Shown piece after piece: positions 1-12,089 of a stretch of DNA of 19,584 nt (position 1 is the first letter of the stretch; each line of letters opens with the position of its first letter). The translations under genes and the position numbers were made by a program. This DNA comes from Bryobacterales bacterium (GTDB taxonomy: Bacteria > Acidobacteriota > Terriglobia > Bryobacterales > Bryobacteraceae): positions 1-19,584 of the forward strand of contig JAEHDI010000730.1 in NCBI GenBank assembly GCA_016880505.1. Reading direction: 5' to 3'. The notes under the pieces were generated by a model, which saw only the letters and a list, made by a program, of their open reading frames with translations, ran no database searches and had not been told where the DNA came from.

Positions 1-24
1 ATTTTGCAAGCATGTAATTTTTGG

Positions 25-52
25 TTGACTTATGTTGTGGCTATGTTATACT
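25..52 (+). promoter_or_regulatory. Sigma70-type promoter of gltBD
   Basis: TTGACT (25-30) and TATACT (47-52) are separated by 16 bases and closely match the -35 and -10 consensus. The first 24 bases are rich in A/T, as in an UP element. Transcription would begin near position 59, leaving a leader of about 20 bases before the gltB ATG at 81. I see no nitrogen-type sigma54 site (TGGC-N8-TTGC) nearby, so constitutive or activator-independent expression is the simplest reading. Confidence 0.75.
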
Positions 53-80
53 AGCCTCAACTATCTCGGGGAGGATCACG

Positions 81-4676
<4,596 letters not shown>

Positions 4677-4687
4677 GAAGGTGAACC

Positions 4688-6127
4688 ATGGGCAAGGTGA
4701 CCGGATTCCTTGAATACGCGCGTGACGTTCCACAGCGGCGCCCGGTAAGCGAGCGTGTCAACGACTGGTTCGAGATCTACCTCGACTTTCCGGAGGAGAA
4801 AGTTCGCACGCAAGGCGCCCGTTGCATGGACTGTGGCGTCCCCTTCTGTCATACCGGCTGCCCGCTGAACAACATCATCCCGGATTGGAACGATCACGTC
4901 TTCCAGGACCGCTGGAGGGACGCGATTCGCGTCCTCCATTCGACAAACAATTTTCCGGAGTTCACCGGCCGCGTCTGTCCGGCGCCTTGCGAGCCCGCCT
5001 GCGTCCTCGGCATTAACGAACCTCCGGTGACGATCAAGGTCATCGAGAAAACGATCATCGACCACGCGTTCCGCCTCGGGTGGATTCATCCGGAGCCTCC
5101 GGAGCGCCGGACCGGGAAGAAAATTGCGGTCATCGGCTCGGGTCCGGCCGGCCTGGCGGCGGCGCAGCAACTCAACCGCGCCGGCCACTGGGTGACCGTG
5201 TTCGAGAAAGCGGACAGGATCGGTGGTCTCCTGCGCTACGGTATCCCGGACTTCAAGCTCGAGAAACGGCATATCGATCGCCGGCTCGAGCAGTTGGCGG
5301 CGGAGGGCGTCCGCTTCCAGACCCGCGCCCACGTCGGCCACAACGTCCCGGTAGAGGACTTGCGGGAAGAATTCGACGCCATTCTCTTCGCTATCGGCGC
5401 CGAACAACCGCGGGACATGAATGTTCCCGGCCGCGAGCTGAAGGGCATCCATTTCGCGATGGACTTTCTGCCGCAACAGAACAAGCGGATCGCCGGCGAC
5501 GCGGAGATCCTCGCAGATCCGACCCGCCTCGCTGAGCCGATTCTGGCGACCGGCAAGCGCGTGGTGATCATCGGAGGCGGTGACACCGGCGCCGACTGCC
5601 TCGGGACTTCACACCGGCAGAAGGCCCTGTCGGTGCATCAGTTCGAGATTCTGCCGCGCCCGCCGGAGGAGCGTTCTACTTCGACTCCGTGGCCGCTGTG
5701 GCCGCTCCAGTTGCGCACGGAGAGCTCGCACGAGGAAGGCGGCATCCGGGAGTGGAGCGTGGCAACCACTGGTTTCTCGGGCGACGAGGATGGCAACGTG
5801 CGCAAGCTTCATGGGGTGCAGGTCGGTCCGCCCCCAAAGTTCGAAGCGCTGCCGGGCACCGAGTTCACCTTCGACGCCGACCTGATCCTTCTTGCCATGG
5901 GATTTCATGGTCCGGTCCGAAATGGAGCGATCGAAGCGCTCGGCCTCGAACTTGACCAGCGCGGCAACGTGCGCACCGACGAGAACTACATGGCCTCGCT
6001 GCCTGGTGTCTTCGCTGCCGGTGACGCGCGCCGCGGTCAATCACTCGTGGTGTGGGCGATCGCGGAAGGCCGCCAGGCGGCCAAGGCCATCGACCGTTTC
6101 CTCACGGGAGAGACAAAGCTTCCGTAG
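4688..6127 (+). CDS. gltD: Glutamate synthase (NADPH) small (beta) subunit
   Basis: This is the flavoprotein subunit that oxidises NADPH and passes electrons through FAD and iron-sulfur clusters to GltB. It has 479 residues, normal for GltD. The N-terminal iron-sulfur region shows two cysteine groups: Cys46, 49, 54 and 58 (CMDCGVPFCHTGC) and Cys97, 101 and 105 (CPAPCEPAC). The FAD-binding Rossmann motif GSGPAGLAAA begins at residue 150, with GGLLRYGIPDFKLEK after it. A second nucleotide motif, GGGDTGADC, serves NADPH. A final GDARRGQSLVVWAI segment is typical of the family's C-terminal FAD contact. ATG 4688 follows an AGGAAGGTG ribosome site that overlaps the gltB stop, so the two subunits are surely co-transcribed and probably made in balance. 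Confidence 0.97.
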   Translation: MGKVTGFLEYARDVPQRRPVSERVNDWFEIYLDFPEEKVRTQGARCMDCGVPFCHTGCPLNNIIPDWNDHVFQDRWRDAIRVLHSTNNFPEFTGRVCPAPCEPACVLGINEPPVTIKVIEKTIIDHAFRLGWIHPEPPERRTGKKIAVIGSGPAGLAAAQQLNRAGHWVTVFEKADRIGGLLRYGIPDFKLEKRHIDRRLEQLAAEGVRFQTRAHVGHNVPVEDLREEFDAILFAIGAEQPRDMNVPGRELKGIHFAMDFLPQQNKRIAGDAEILADPTRLAEPILATGKRVVIIGGGDTGADCLGTSHRQKALSVHQFEILPRPPEERSTSTPWPLWPLQLRTESSHEEGGIREWSVATTGFSGDEDGNVRKLHGVQVGPPPKFEALPGTEFTFDADLILLAMGFHGPVRNGAIEALGLELDQRGNVRTDENYMASLPGVFAAGDARRGQSLVVWAIAEGRQAAKAIDRFLTGETKLP

Positions 6128-6134
6128 AGATGCC

Positions 6135-6184
6135 TCCGGCGCGATCGGTTGAGATCAACGCCGCCGGATTCGGCGCCACTTTTT
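6135..6184 (+). terminator. Possible attenuator or weak terminator after gltD
   Basis: The gap holds a GC hairpin, CGCCG-GATT-CGGCG (6162-6175), followed four bases later by TTTTT (6180-6184), which is the form of a weak intrinsic terminator. The left arm of that hairpin lies within a segment (CGCCGGA, 6162-6168) that is also perfectly complementary to TCCGGCG at 6135-6141. The two structures exclude each other, as in an attenuator. The stem is only five pairs and such pairings arise by chance in GC-rich DNA, so the call is tentative. Confidence 0.35.
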
Positions 6185-6217
6185 CCTCGCCCGTCCTCGC
6201 CGACCCGGTACAGTATC

Positions 6218-7480
6218 ATGGAAAAAATGACATCGCCATCCTCAACACGCCAGGAACAATCCGTAAGAGATACGGTAATGGAGTTGGAGAGAGCGTACGT
6301 TCTCCAGAACTACAGCCGGTTGCCGATCGTCATTCATCGCGGCAAGGGCTGCTACGTCTATGATTCGGACGGTAAGCGCTACCTGGATCTCATCACCGGG
6401 ATCGGCGTAAACGCCCTTGGCCACGCACATCCCCGCATTCTGAGAGTGATTCGCGAACAGGCTTCACTGCTGATCCACTCGTCGAACCTGTATTACCACG
6501 AGTATCAGGGGCCGCTGGCGAAGAGATTGTGCGAGATCAGCGGCCTCCAGCGTGCCTTCTTCTGCAACTCCGGCACGGAGGCTATGGAAGGCGCGCTGAA
6601 GATGATCCGATCGCACGGTACGAAGATCAACCCGGAGAAACACGAAATCATATCGCTCGACAACTCGTTTCACGGCCGGACACTCGGTGCGATTTCCGTG
6701 ACCGGCCAGGCCAAGTACCGGAAGGACTTTGAACCGCTTCTGTCCGGCGTGAAATTCGTCCCTCCGAATGATTCCGCGGCCCTCGATGCGGCGTTCAATG
6801 ACCGCACGGCCGGCGTCGTTCTGGAGTGGATTCAGGGCGAAGGCGGTGTCCGCCCGCTGCCCGTCGAGTATGTCCGTCATGCGAAGGAACTGGCCGAACG
6901 GCATAACGCATTGCTGGTCTTTGACGAGATCCAGTGCGGCGTGGGACGGCCCGGGACTTACTTCGCCTACCAGCTTGCTGAGCCGGTGATTCTGCCCGAC
7001 GTGACGGTGGCCGCAAAGCCGCTTGCTTGCGGTCTTCCTCTCGGAGCGGTCATGGCGAACGACAAGGCGGCCGCGTCAATTGGTCCCGGCATGCACGGCA
7101 CGACGTTCGGGGGAGGCCCGCTCGCCTGCCGGGTTGCTCTCGAGTTCCTCGACATCCTCCAGGAGCAGTTGACCCACATTCACCACGTCGGAGGCTATTT
7201 CCGCATGGAGCTCTCCGAACTCGCGCGCCATCATTCCTTCATCAAGGATGTCCGCGGCTTCGGGCTGATGATTGGCGTCGAGTTGGAAATGCCCGGTAAA
7301 CAGATCGTGACTGACGCGATGGAGGAAGGGTTGCTCATCAACTGCACGCAGGAGAACGTGCTGCGATTCCTTCCGCCTTACATCATCACGGAACCTGAGA
7401 TCGACCGGGCCGTCAAAGTACTCGCGAAGATCTTCAAGAGAGTCAAGCCCCCTGCAGCCGGCGAAACCGCCGGGGCGTGA
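6218..7480 (+). CDS. argD: Class III PLP aminotransferase, acetylornithine/succinylornithine type
   Basis: This is a pyridoxal-phosphate enzyme that moves an amino group between glutamate and an aldehyde acceptor, most likely N-acetylglutamate semialdehyde in arginine synthesis. About 420 residues. Visible family motifs are FCNSGTEAMEGALK (cofactor phosphate loop), DNSFHGRTLGA, LVFDEIQCGVGRPGTYFAYQ with the ring-binding Asp, Lys267 in TVAAKPLACGLPLGAV as the Schiff-base lysine, and HGTTFGGGPLACR. The start is uncertain: ATG 6218, 6227 and 6278 are in frame and none has a strong ribosome site. The frame is open back to TTG 6149, but those residues look like untranslated leader. It lies 90 bases after gltD, so the glutamate made by GltBD may feed it. 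The KPLACGLP lysine loop differs from the GGG version of classical ArgD, so LysJ-like or other omega-aminotransferase activity remains possible. Confidence 0.85.
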   Translation: MEKMTSPSSTRQEQSVRDTVMELERAYVLQNYSRLPIVIHRGKGCYVYDSDGKRYLDLITGIGVNALGHAHPRILRVIREQASLLIHSSNLYYHEYQGPLAKRLCEISGLQRAFFCNSGTEAMEGALKMIRSHGTKINPEKHEIISLDNSFHGRTLGAISVTGQAKYRKDFEPLLSGVKFVPPNDSAALDAAFNDRTAGVVLEWIQGEGGVRPLPVEYVRHAKELAERHNALLVFDEIQCGVGRPGTYFAYQLAEPVILPDVTVAAKPLACGLPLGAVMANDKAAASIGPGMHGTTFGGGPLACRVALEFLDILQEQLTHIHHVGGYFRMELSELARHHSFIKDVRGFGLMIGVELEMPGKQIVTDAMEEGLLINCTQENVLRFLPPYIITEPEIDRAVKVLAKIFKRVKPPAAGETAGA

Positions 7481-7530
7481 CTCGATGCCTGCGGTTGTGT
7501 TGCCCGCGTGATGCGGCCGAGGGCCGGTAA

Positions 7531-8610
7531 CTACAGCAACTCCTCCCGCTTCCGTTTTTCCAGGAGCTTGACGATGTTGCCGACTTGCTGAGAACGGGAC
7601 CGGTCGGCGATCAGAAGGGCGTCCGGAGTGTCAACGACCACCAGGTTCTCGACTCCGAGCAGTGCGATCAGCCGGCCCTGCGACTCGACGTAGTTGCCCC
7701 GGCTCGCTTCGAGCAGCGTATCCCCAAGCGTGACGTTGCCCTCAGCGTCGCGCGGAAGCAGTTCGTAGACTGCGTTCCAACTTCCGACATCGTCCCACCC
7801 GACGTCGTCGGACGCCAAGCCGGTTACGCCGGAGGCCCTCTCCATTACGGCATAGTCGACTGAGATGTTCTCGCACAGCGGGTATGTCTCGGCGAGAGCT
7901 CCGGCGAAGCGGCGGCTGGAGAAGGGCGGTAGCGCCGCAAGCAAGGCGGCGGTTTTGGGCAGAAATCTCCGCAGAGCGTCGAGGTACACTTCCGCACGCC
8001 AGAAGAACATGCCCGCGTTCCAGTAGAACCGGCCCGCGGCGAGGAATTCACGAGCTGTCTCGATGTCGGGTTTTTCGCGGAACTGTCGAACCGGCAAGGC
8101 TTCAAGACTGCCCGGACGGACACCCCTGGGAAACTCGATATAGCCGTACCCGGTCTCCGGCCAGCGCGGTTGCATGCCGAGCACCGCGATGCGCCCACGG
8201 TCCCCTTCTCGGAACGCTGGAGTGAGCAGGCGTCTGTAGCGAGCCGGTCTGCTCACCACATGATCCGCCGGAAACACACCCATGACGGCGTCGGGATCGA
8301 TGGAGCGGAGGATGTGCGCGGCCAGGCCGATACAGGGCGCCGTGTTGCGTTGCGCCGGCTCCGCGATGATCTGTCGCCTCGGCACTTCCGGCAACTGCCG
8401 GACGATCTCGGCGCGGAGGTAGTCGTTCGTGAGGACCCAGATTCTATCCGGAGGGATGAGCGGCTTCAACCGGTCGACGGTGTCCTGGACGAGGGACCTC
8501 TCTCCGAAGAACCGTAGCACCTGTTTGGCGTTGCCGCGGCGGCTCCGGGGCCAGAAACGCGTGCCCCTCCCCCCGGCCATGATCAGGCCGTAGTAGTTCG
8601 CCTTCCTCAT
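7531..8610 (-). CDS. manC: Mannose-1-phosphate guanylyltransferase
   Basis: This enzyme joins GTP and mannose-1-phosphate to make GDP-mannose, the donor for polysaccharides, lipopolysaccharide and glycolipids. It has 359 residues. Motifs in order are the nucleotide-binding loop GGRGTRFWPRSR (13-24), NTAPCIGLAA (89-98), FPADHV with the metal-binding Asp (113-118), FREKPD (177-182), WNAGMFFWRA (197-206), DYAVMER (252-258) and WDDVGSW (272-278). It stops after the nucleotidyltransferase and short beta-helix region, so there is no fused phosphomannose isomerase domain as in the bifunctional AlgA type. ATG 8610 has AGGATAGG just upstream. It begins 12 bases after the lepB stop, so it is probably the last gene of the ffh-lepB run. 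The gene to its left is convergent. Confidence 0.93.
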   Translation of the reverse strand: MRKANYYGLIMAGGRGTRFWPRSRRGNAKQVLRFFGERSLVQDTVDRLKPLIPPDRIWVLTNDYLRAEIVRQLPEVPRRQIIAEPAQRNTAPCIGLAAHILRSIDPDAVMGVFPADHVVSRPARYRRLLTPAFREGDRGRIAVLGMQPRWPETGYGYIEFPRGVRPGSLEALPVRQFREKPDIETAREFLAAGRFYWNAGMFFWRAEVYLDALRRFLPKTAALLAALPPFSSRRFAGALAETYPLCENISVDYAVMERASGVTGLASDDVGWDDVGSWNAVYELLPRDAEGNVTLGDTLLEASRGNYVESQGRLIALLGVENLVVVDTPDALLIADRSRSQQVGNIVKLLEKRKREELL

Positions 8611-8622
8611 CGGCCTATCCTG

Positions 8623-9417
8623 TCAGTTGTCGAAAGAGTGCCCGCGGATCAGCTTGAAGGTTCTGCGCCATCGCGTCTTGGTGAAGAAATTCTGGAGCAG
8701 ATCGATCGCGTGATCCAGGCTGATGGTTGAGCTTGCCAGCCGCTCGGTCGGCGCGTCGTAAGACCAGTAGATGATGAGCGGCTTTCCAATGATGTTCTCC
8801 CGCGGGACGAAGCCCCAGTACCGGCTGTCGAAAGACGAGTCGCGGTTGTCTCCCATCGCGAAATAACTGCTGGGTGGAACGACAATTTCGCTATTGACCA
8901 CGTGTTTCTCCAGCATCTCCTGGGCAGCTTCGGAGATCCTCGTGTTCGGCTCGCTCGGGAAATTGTCGCGATAGGAATCGATGTACTCCGTCTTGAAGTA
9001 GGTGTACGGCTCGTTCAGCTTTTCGCCGTTTCGGAACACCTGCTTGTTGCGGATATGGATACGGTCTCCCGGGATGCCGACCACGCGCTTCACGTAGGTT
9101 TGCGTCACGTCCATCGGATACCGGAAGACGATAATGTCGCCGCGCTTGATCTCCTGGTACGGAAGAATGTATTTGCTGACGGGCCCCGCCGGGGCATAGG
9201 CGAGCTTGTCCACCAGCAGATGATCGCCGATCAATAGCGTATCTTCCATCGAGCCGGTCGGAATCACGAAAGCTTGGACCAGCGTCGTTGTCCCGAACAG
9301 CAGCAGGATAATCGTTACGGTCCATTCGGCGATGGTGCCGCGCGGTCGTTCGCCCGCCGGCTGATGTTTCCCGGCGGAAGCGTCGTCGGTCATAACGAGG
9401 TTGTCTTGATTCGCCAC
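8623..9417 (-). CDS. lepB: Signal peptidase I
   Basis: This membrane serine protease cuts signal peptides from exported proteins on the outer face of the cytoplasmic membrane. From the chosen start it has 264 residues. A short polar N-terminus leads to one membrane helix (about residues 28-50), then the catalytic Ser56 in PTGSMEDTLL, the general-base Lys110 in YVKRVVGIPGD, and the GDNRDSSFDSRYWGFV box. I chose GTG 9417 because GAGGA sits just before it. The frame is open to another GTG at 9456, and ATG 9393 is a further option without a ribosome site; none of these changes the catalytic domain. Its place after ffh puts SRP targeting and signal removal in one transcription unit. manC follows 12 bases later. 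Confidence 0.95.
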   Translation of the reverse strand: MANQDNLVMTDDASAGKHQPAGERPRGTIAEWTVTIILLLFGTTTLVQAFVIPTGSMEDTLLIGDHLLVDKLAYAPAGPVSKYILPYQEIKRGDIIVFRYPMDVTQTYVKRVVGIPGDRIHIRNKQVFRNGEKLNEPYTYFKTEYIDSYRDNFPSEPNTRISEAAQEMLEKHVVNSEIVVPPSSYFAMGDNRDSSFDSRYWGFVPRENIIGKPLIIYWSYDAPTERLASSTISLDHAIDLLQNFFTKTRWRRTFKLIRGHSFDN

Positions 9418-9469
9418 GATTCCTCGCAAATTCTCATTGTACCGGAAGGATCGCACCCTCGACGCGGTC

Positions 9470-9793
9470 TCAAGTCTTTGGACCGCGAATCAACTGCGAC
9501 AGCTCCACGAGGGATATGTAGAGGTTCACCAACCCGATTCCACTTACGGCGCCGCGGAAATACGGGCTTGTCCACACCACGTACCACTGAGCGCTCGTGC
9601 CGGAAAAAAGATTCTGGCTCCAGGTCTCGTGCCACGGCAGAATGAGCAGGAACCCTCCGACCTCCGCGCAGAAGACCGCCAGCAGCACTCTTGCGAGAAT
9701 CCTGTACCACCGATGCCCCTGAGGTTTGTTGTTCGCCGGCATCTCGGTTGCTGGCAGTGCGCCCACCGGTATCTTTGGGCCTCCTAGCGGCAT
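9470..9793 (-). CDS. Small two-helix membrane protein, function unknown
   Basis: I do not recognise a named family. From ATG 9793 the protein has 107 residues: a polar, proline-rich N-terminus, a first membrane helix at about 29-53 (ending in GGFLLILPW), a tryptophan- and tyrosine-rich loop at 54-79 (WSQNLF, YVVWTSPYFR), and a second helix at about 80-102 (GAVSGIGLVNLYISL). The ATG overlaps the rnhB stop and has GGAGG 10 bases upstream. GTG 9766 and ATG 9742 are alternative starts; ATG 9742 would drop most of the N-terminal tail but keep both helices. The frame is open much further upstream, but there it only shadows rnhB. It ends 52 bases before lepB on the same strand. A part in envelope or export function is only a guess from the neighbours. 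Confidence 0.72.
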   Translation of the reverse strand: MPLGGPKIPVGALPATEMPANNKPQGHRWYRILARVLLAVFCAEVGGFLLILPWHETWSQNLFSGTSAQWYVVWTSPYFRGAVSGIGLVNLYISLVELSQLIRGPKT

Positions 9794-10467
9794 TGGCCCG
9801 CTGCCTCCGTGCTGCATAGCGGAAGTTTCATCTGGTCCCCGAAACGGAACCTCCGGACGGGCCCGAACGTAAAGCGGTGCATCGGGGTTGGACCGAACGC
9901 CTCCAGTGCCTGGACGTGCTCCGGTGTTGGGTATCCTTTGCCTGCCCGAAACCCGTACTGCGGGTACACCGCATCCCACTCGTCCATGCAGGCATCTCGA
10001 TGCACCTTGGCCAGAATCGACGCGGCGGCGATGGAGCGGCATCGGCAGTCGCCTTTCACCAGCCCGTCTTGCGGAATGGGAAGATCCACCGACACGGCAT
10101 CGATCAGCAGGAAATCCGGGCGCACCGCAAGCCGTTCCACCGCCCGCTTCATCGCGAGTCGTGAGGCCTGAAGGATGTTGATCTGGTCGATCTCCTCCGC
10201 CTCGGCGGACGCCACCGCCCATGCCAGGGCAAAACGGCGAATCTGTTCAGCCAGAACCTCGCGTTTCCCGGCGGCTAGCTGCTTGCTGTCTCGCAGCCCG
10301 CGGATCGGGTGATCCGGCGAGAGAATAACGGCCGCCGCGAAAACCGGCCCGAACAGCGAGCCCCGGCCTGCTTCGTCGATGCCCGCAACCATGGCATAGC
10401 CCCTCGACCGGAGCATTCGCTCGTGGCTGCTGTCGCAGCGGATGCGAGCTGTTGCGGCCCCCGCCAA
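9784..10467 (-). CDS. rnhB: Ribonuclease HII
   Basis: RNase HII cuts the RNA strand of RNA-DNA hybrids and removes single ribonucleotides from DNA. The four acidic active-site residues are visible: Asp31 and Glu32 in GIDEAGRG, Asp123 in LLIDAVSVDLP, and Asp158 in SIAAASILAKVHRD. DSKQL (60-64) is also typical. The start is not settled. TTG 10467 lies one base after the rplS stop and gives 227 residues, with an ERMLRSRGYAMVAGIDEAG stretch like the N-terminal helix found before DEAGRG in many family members. ATG 10392 has a better ribosome site (GAGGGG, 7 bases upstream) but would remove that helix and leave 202 residues. I keep the longer form. The end overlaps the small membrane protein gene by 10 bases if that gene starts at 9793. 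Confidence 0.93.
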   Translation of the reverse strand: MAGAATARIRCDSSHERMLRSRGYAMVAGIDEAGRGSLFGPVFAAAVILSPDHPIRGLRDSKQLAAGKREVLAEQIRRFALAWAVASAEAEEIDQINILQASRLAMKRAVERLAVRPDFLLIDAVSVDLPIPQDGLVKGDCRCRSIAAASILAKVHRDACMDEWDAVYPQYGFRAGKGYPTPEHVQALEAFGPTPMHRFTFGPVRRFRFGDQMKLPLCSTEAAGQCR

Positions 10468-10468
10468 G

Positions 10469-10816
10469 TTATTCGCGCTCGCGCAGTCTTGCCGCCTTGC
10501 CTCGAAGGCCCCGAAGGTAATACAGCTTCGCCCGGCGTACCCGGCCGGTGCGAACTACGTCGATGTGGTCGATCACCGGAGCGTTCAGCGGGAAGATTCG
10601 TTCCACACCGTGGCCGAAGCTGATCTTTCGAACGGTAATGGACTCGCCCATTCCGGCATTCTTGCGTGCGATGACCGTTCCCTCGAAAGCTTGAAGCCGC
10701 TCCTTGTCGCCCTCACGAATCTTCACGTGTACGCGAATCGTGTCGCCCGGCCGGAAATCGGGGGCGTCCGTCCGCTTTTTCTTGACGATGAATTTTTTCA
10801 ACAACGTGTCGCTCAT
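10469..10816 (-). CDS. rplS: 50S ribosomal protein L19
   Basis: L19 is a large-subunit ribosomal protein at the 30S-50S interface. The 115-residue protein carries FRPGDTIRVHVKIREGDKER, FEGTVIARKNAG, the SITVRKISFGHGVERIFPL stretch and the basic C-terminal RRAKLYYLRGLRGKAARLRE, all typical of L19. ATG 10816 overlaps the trmD stop as ATGA, so translation is probably coupled; AAGGT lies just upstream inside trmD. The frame is open 26 codons further upstream, but that part only shadows trmD. The order rimM-trmD-rplS is the classical one. Confidence 0.97.
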   Translation of the reverse strand: MSDTLLKKFIVKKKRTDAPDFRPGDTIRVHVKIREGDKERLQAFEGTVIARKNAGMGESITVRKISFGHGVERIFPLNAPVIDHIDVVRTGRVRRAKLYYLRGLRGKAARLRERE

Positions 10817-11526
10817 GACTGTGCTACCTTCATTTTCTCCAACAGATCCGGACGGAGCCGCGCCGTTTTCTCCCGGGCCGCTCTGCCGCGCCATCGCCGG
10901 ATCTCTTCGTGATTACCGCTCAGTAATACCTCTGGCGCGCTCCAGCCGCGAAACTCCGCGGGTCGCGTGTAATGCGGGCAGTCCAGTACTCCCAACTGCC
11001 CGTCCTCGCCCGTAAACGATTCAAACACGGCCGAGTCCTCATTGCCGAGGACGCCCGGCAGTAGCCTCGCCACGGCGTCAATCACCACGGCCGCTGCAAG
11101 TTCGCCGCCGCTCAACACATAGTCGCCGATTGAAATCTCTTCGTCGGCGAGGTGCTCGGCAACGCGCTCGTCTACACCCTCGTAGCGGCCGCAGATCAGA
11201 AGTAACTCCTCGCAACCGCTCAGCCGCTTCGCCGCCGGCTGGTCAAACAGCCTGCCCTGGGCGGAAAGCAGAATCACCTTCCGGCCGGCCTCCCGCTCGG
11301 GCAAGATCGACTCCACCGCGAGAAAAATGGGCTCTGCCTTGAGCACCATTCCCTCGCCGCCGCCGAACGGCCGGTCATCGACCGTTTTGTGCCGGTCGAA
11401 GGTCCAGTCGCGCAGGTTGTGAACCTGGACGCTGAGGATCCCGGACTCGGCCGCCCGCGCCACTACACCGTGCTCTAACGGTCCCCGAAAGAACTCCGGA
11501 AAGATCGTGAGCACATGAAACTTCAT
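10813..11526 (-). CDS. trmD: tRNA (guanine-N1)-methyltransferase
   Basis: TrmD methylates G37 next to the anticodon using S-adenosylmethionine, which prevents +1 frameshifting. It has 237 residues, usual for the family. The trefoil-knot SAM-binding region is clear: LLICGRYEGVDERV, EISIGDYVLSGGELAA and the following LGNEDS and LDCPHYTRP segments. The C-terminal domain has LLSGNHEEIRRWR, typical of TrmD. ATG 11526 overlaps the rimM stop as ATGA, and its own stop overlaps the rplS start in the same way, so three genes in a row are translationally coupled. Confidence 0.98.
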   Translation of the reverse strand: MKFHVLTIFPEFFRGPLEHGVVARAAESGILSVQVHNLRDWTFDRHKTVDDRPFGGGEGMVLKAEPIFLAVESILPEREAGRKVILLSAQGRLFDQPAAKRLSGCEELLLICGRYEGVDERVAEHLADEEISIGDYVLSGGELAAAVVIDAVARLLPGVLGNEDSAVFESFTGEDGQLGVLDCPHYTRPAEFRGWSAPEVLLSGNHEEIRRWRGRAAREKTARLRPDLLEKMKVAQS

Positions 11527-12086
11527 CTGCGATTCAGTTCCTTCAGTCCATCCGGCAGCCTGACTCCGATCTGCCTCTTCTCCAAGTCAATGTTCACGCA
11601 GATGGACCGGGCAAACGGAATCAACACTTCCTCGCCGTCCGCGGTTCGCACGTCCAGCAACCCGCTGCCACCGAACTCCTGCCAGTTTGCCACCTTCCCG
11701 ACAGTACTTCCGCTGTCGGCGTCGATAACCTCACAACCCACCAGGTCATCGTGGTAGTATTCGCCGGGTGGAAGTTGATACCGCTCCGTCCACGGGACCC
11801 GGATCTCGGCTCCGCGCAACCGCTCGGCCTCCGAGATTGTGTCAATCCCGCGAAACTTGAAGACCACCCGTCCGCGGTGCTCCCATACCGATTCGACCTC
11901 GTATGGCGACCCGCCTATTGCGGATCCGTCTGCACCGAACAAATACACTTTTTCCAGCCGAGCAAGCCGCTCGATGCGGTTGCTCATCGGAACGGTCGCC
12001 ACTTCGCCGCGATTGCCGCGAGAATTCACGATCGCGGCGACTGTAACCCACCGTCCCCCAGTGCCGGTGCCAGGGCTTGAAAGCAG
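11523..12086 (-). CDS. rimM: Ribosome maturation factor RimM, unusual start
   Basis: RimM helps mature the 30S head region by binding S19. The C-terminal PRC-barrel part is plain (PPGEYYHDDLVGCEV, then GKVANWQEFGGSGLLDV and VLIPFARSICVNIDLEKR). The first conventional start codon is GTG 12029, but translation of the DNA upstream of it gives WVTVAAIV leading into NSRGNRGEV, which matches the conserved first strand of RimM. Between that strand and the khpA stop (12090-12092) there is no ATG, GTG or TTG in frame. CTG 12084-12086 has GGAG six bases upstream and would give 187 residues; I use it as the best guess. An ATC start or a base-call error are alternatives. The gene ends in an ATGA overlap with trmD. 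Confidence 0.88.
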   Translation of the reverse strand: MLSSPGTGTGGRWVTVAAIVNSRGNRGEVATVPMSNRIERLARLEKVYLFGADGSAIGGSPYEVESVWEHRGRVVFKFRGIDTISEAERLRGAEIRVPWTERYQLPPGEYYHDDLVGCEVIDADSGSTVGKVANWQEFGGSGLLDVRTADGEEVLIPFARSICVNIDLEKRQIGVRLPDGLKELNRR

Positions 12087-12089
12087 GTC

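Noticed and set aside
7514..7526. CGGCC-GAG-GGCCG stem between the convergent aminotransferase and manC genes
   Set aside because: A bidirectional terminator would suit this 50-base gap, but the stem has only five pairs and no T-run on either side.
9436..9441. TACAAT on the minus strand as a -10 box for lepB
   Set aside because: The spacing to the nearest -35-like TTGAGA is 26 bases, and no better -35 box lies at 16-18 bases. It is only a possible weak promoter and is not listed as a feature.
9794..10222. Long N-terminal extension of the small membrane protein frame
   Set aside because: This part shadows rnhB in another frame and is a Gly/Arg/Pro-rich string; the membrane protein begins only near 9793 or later.
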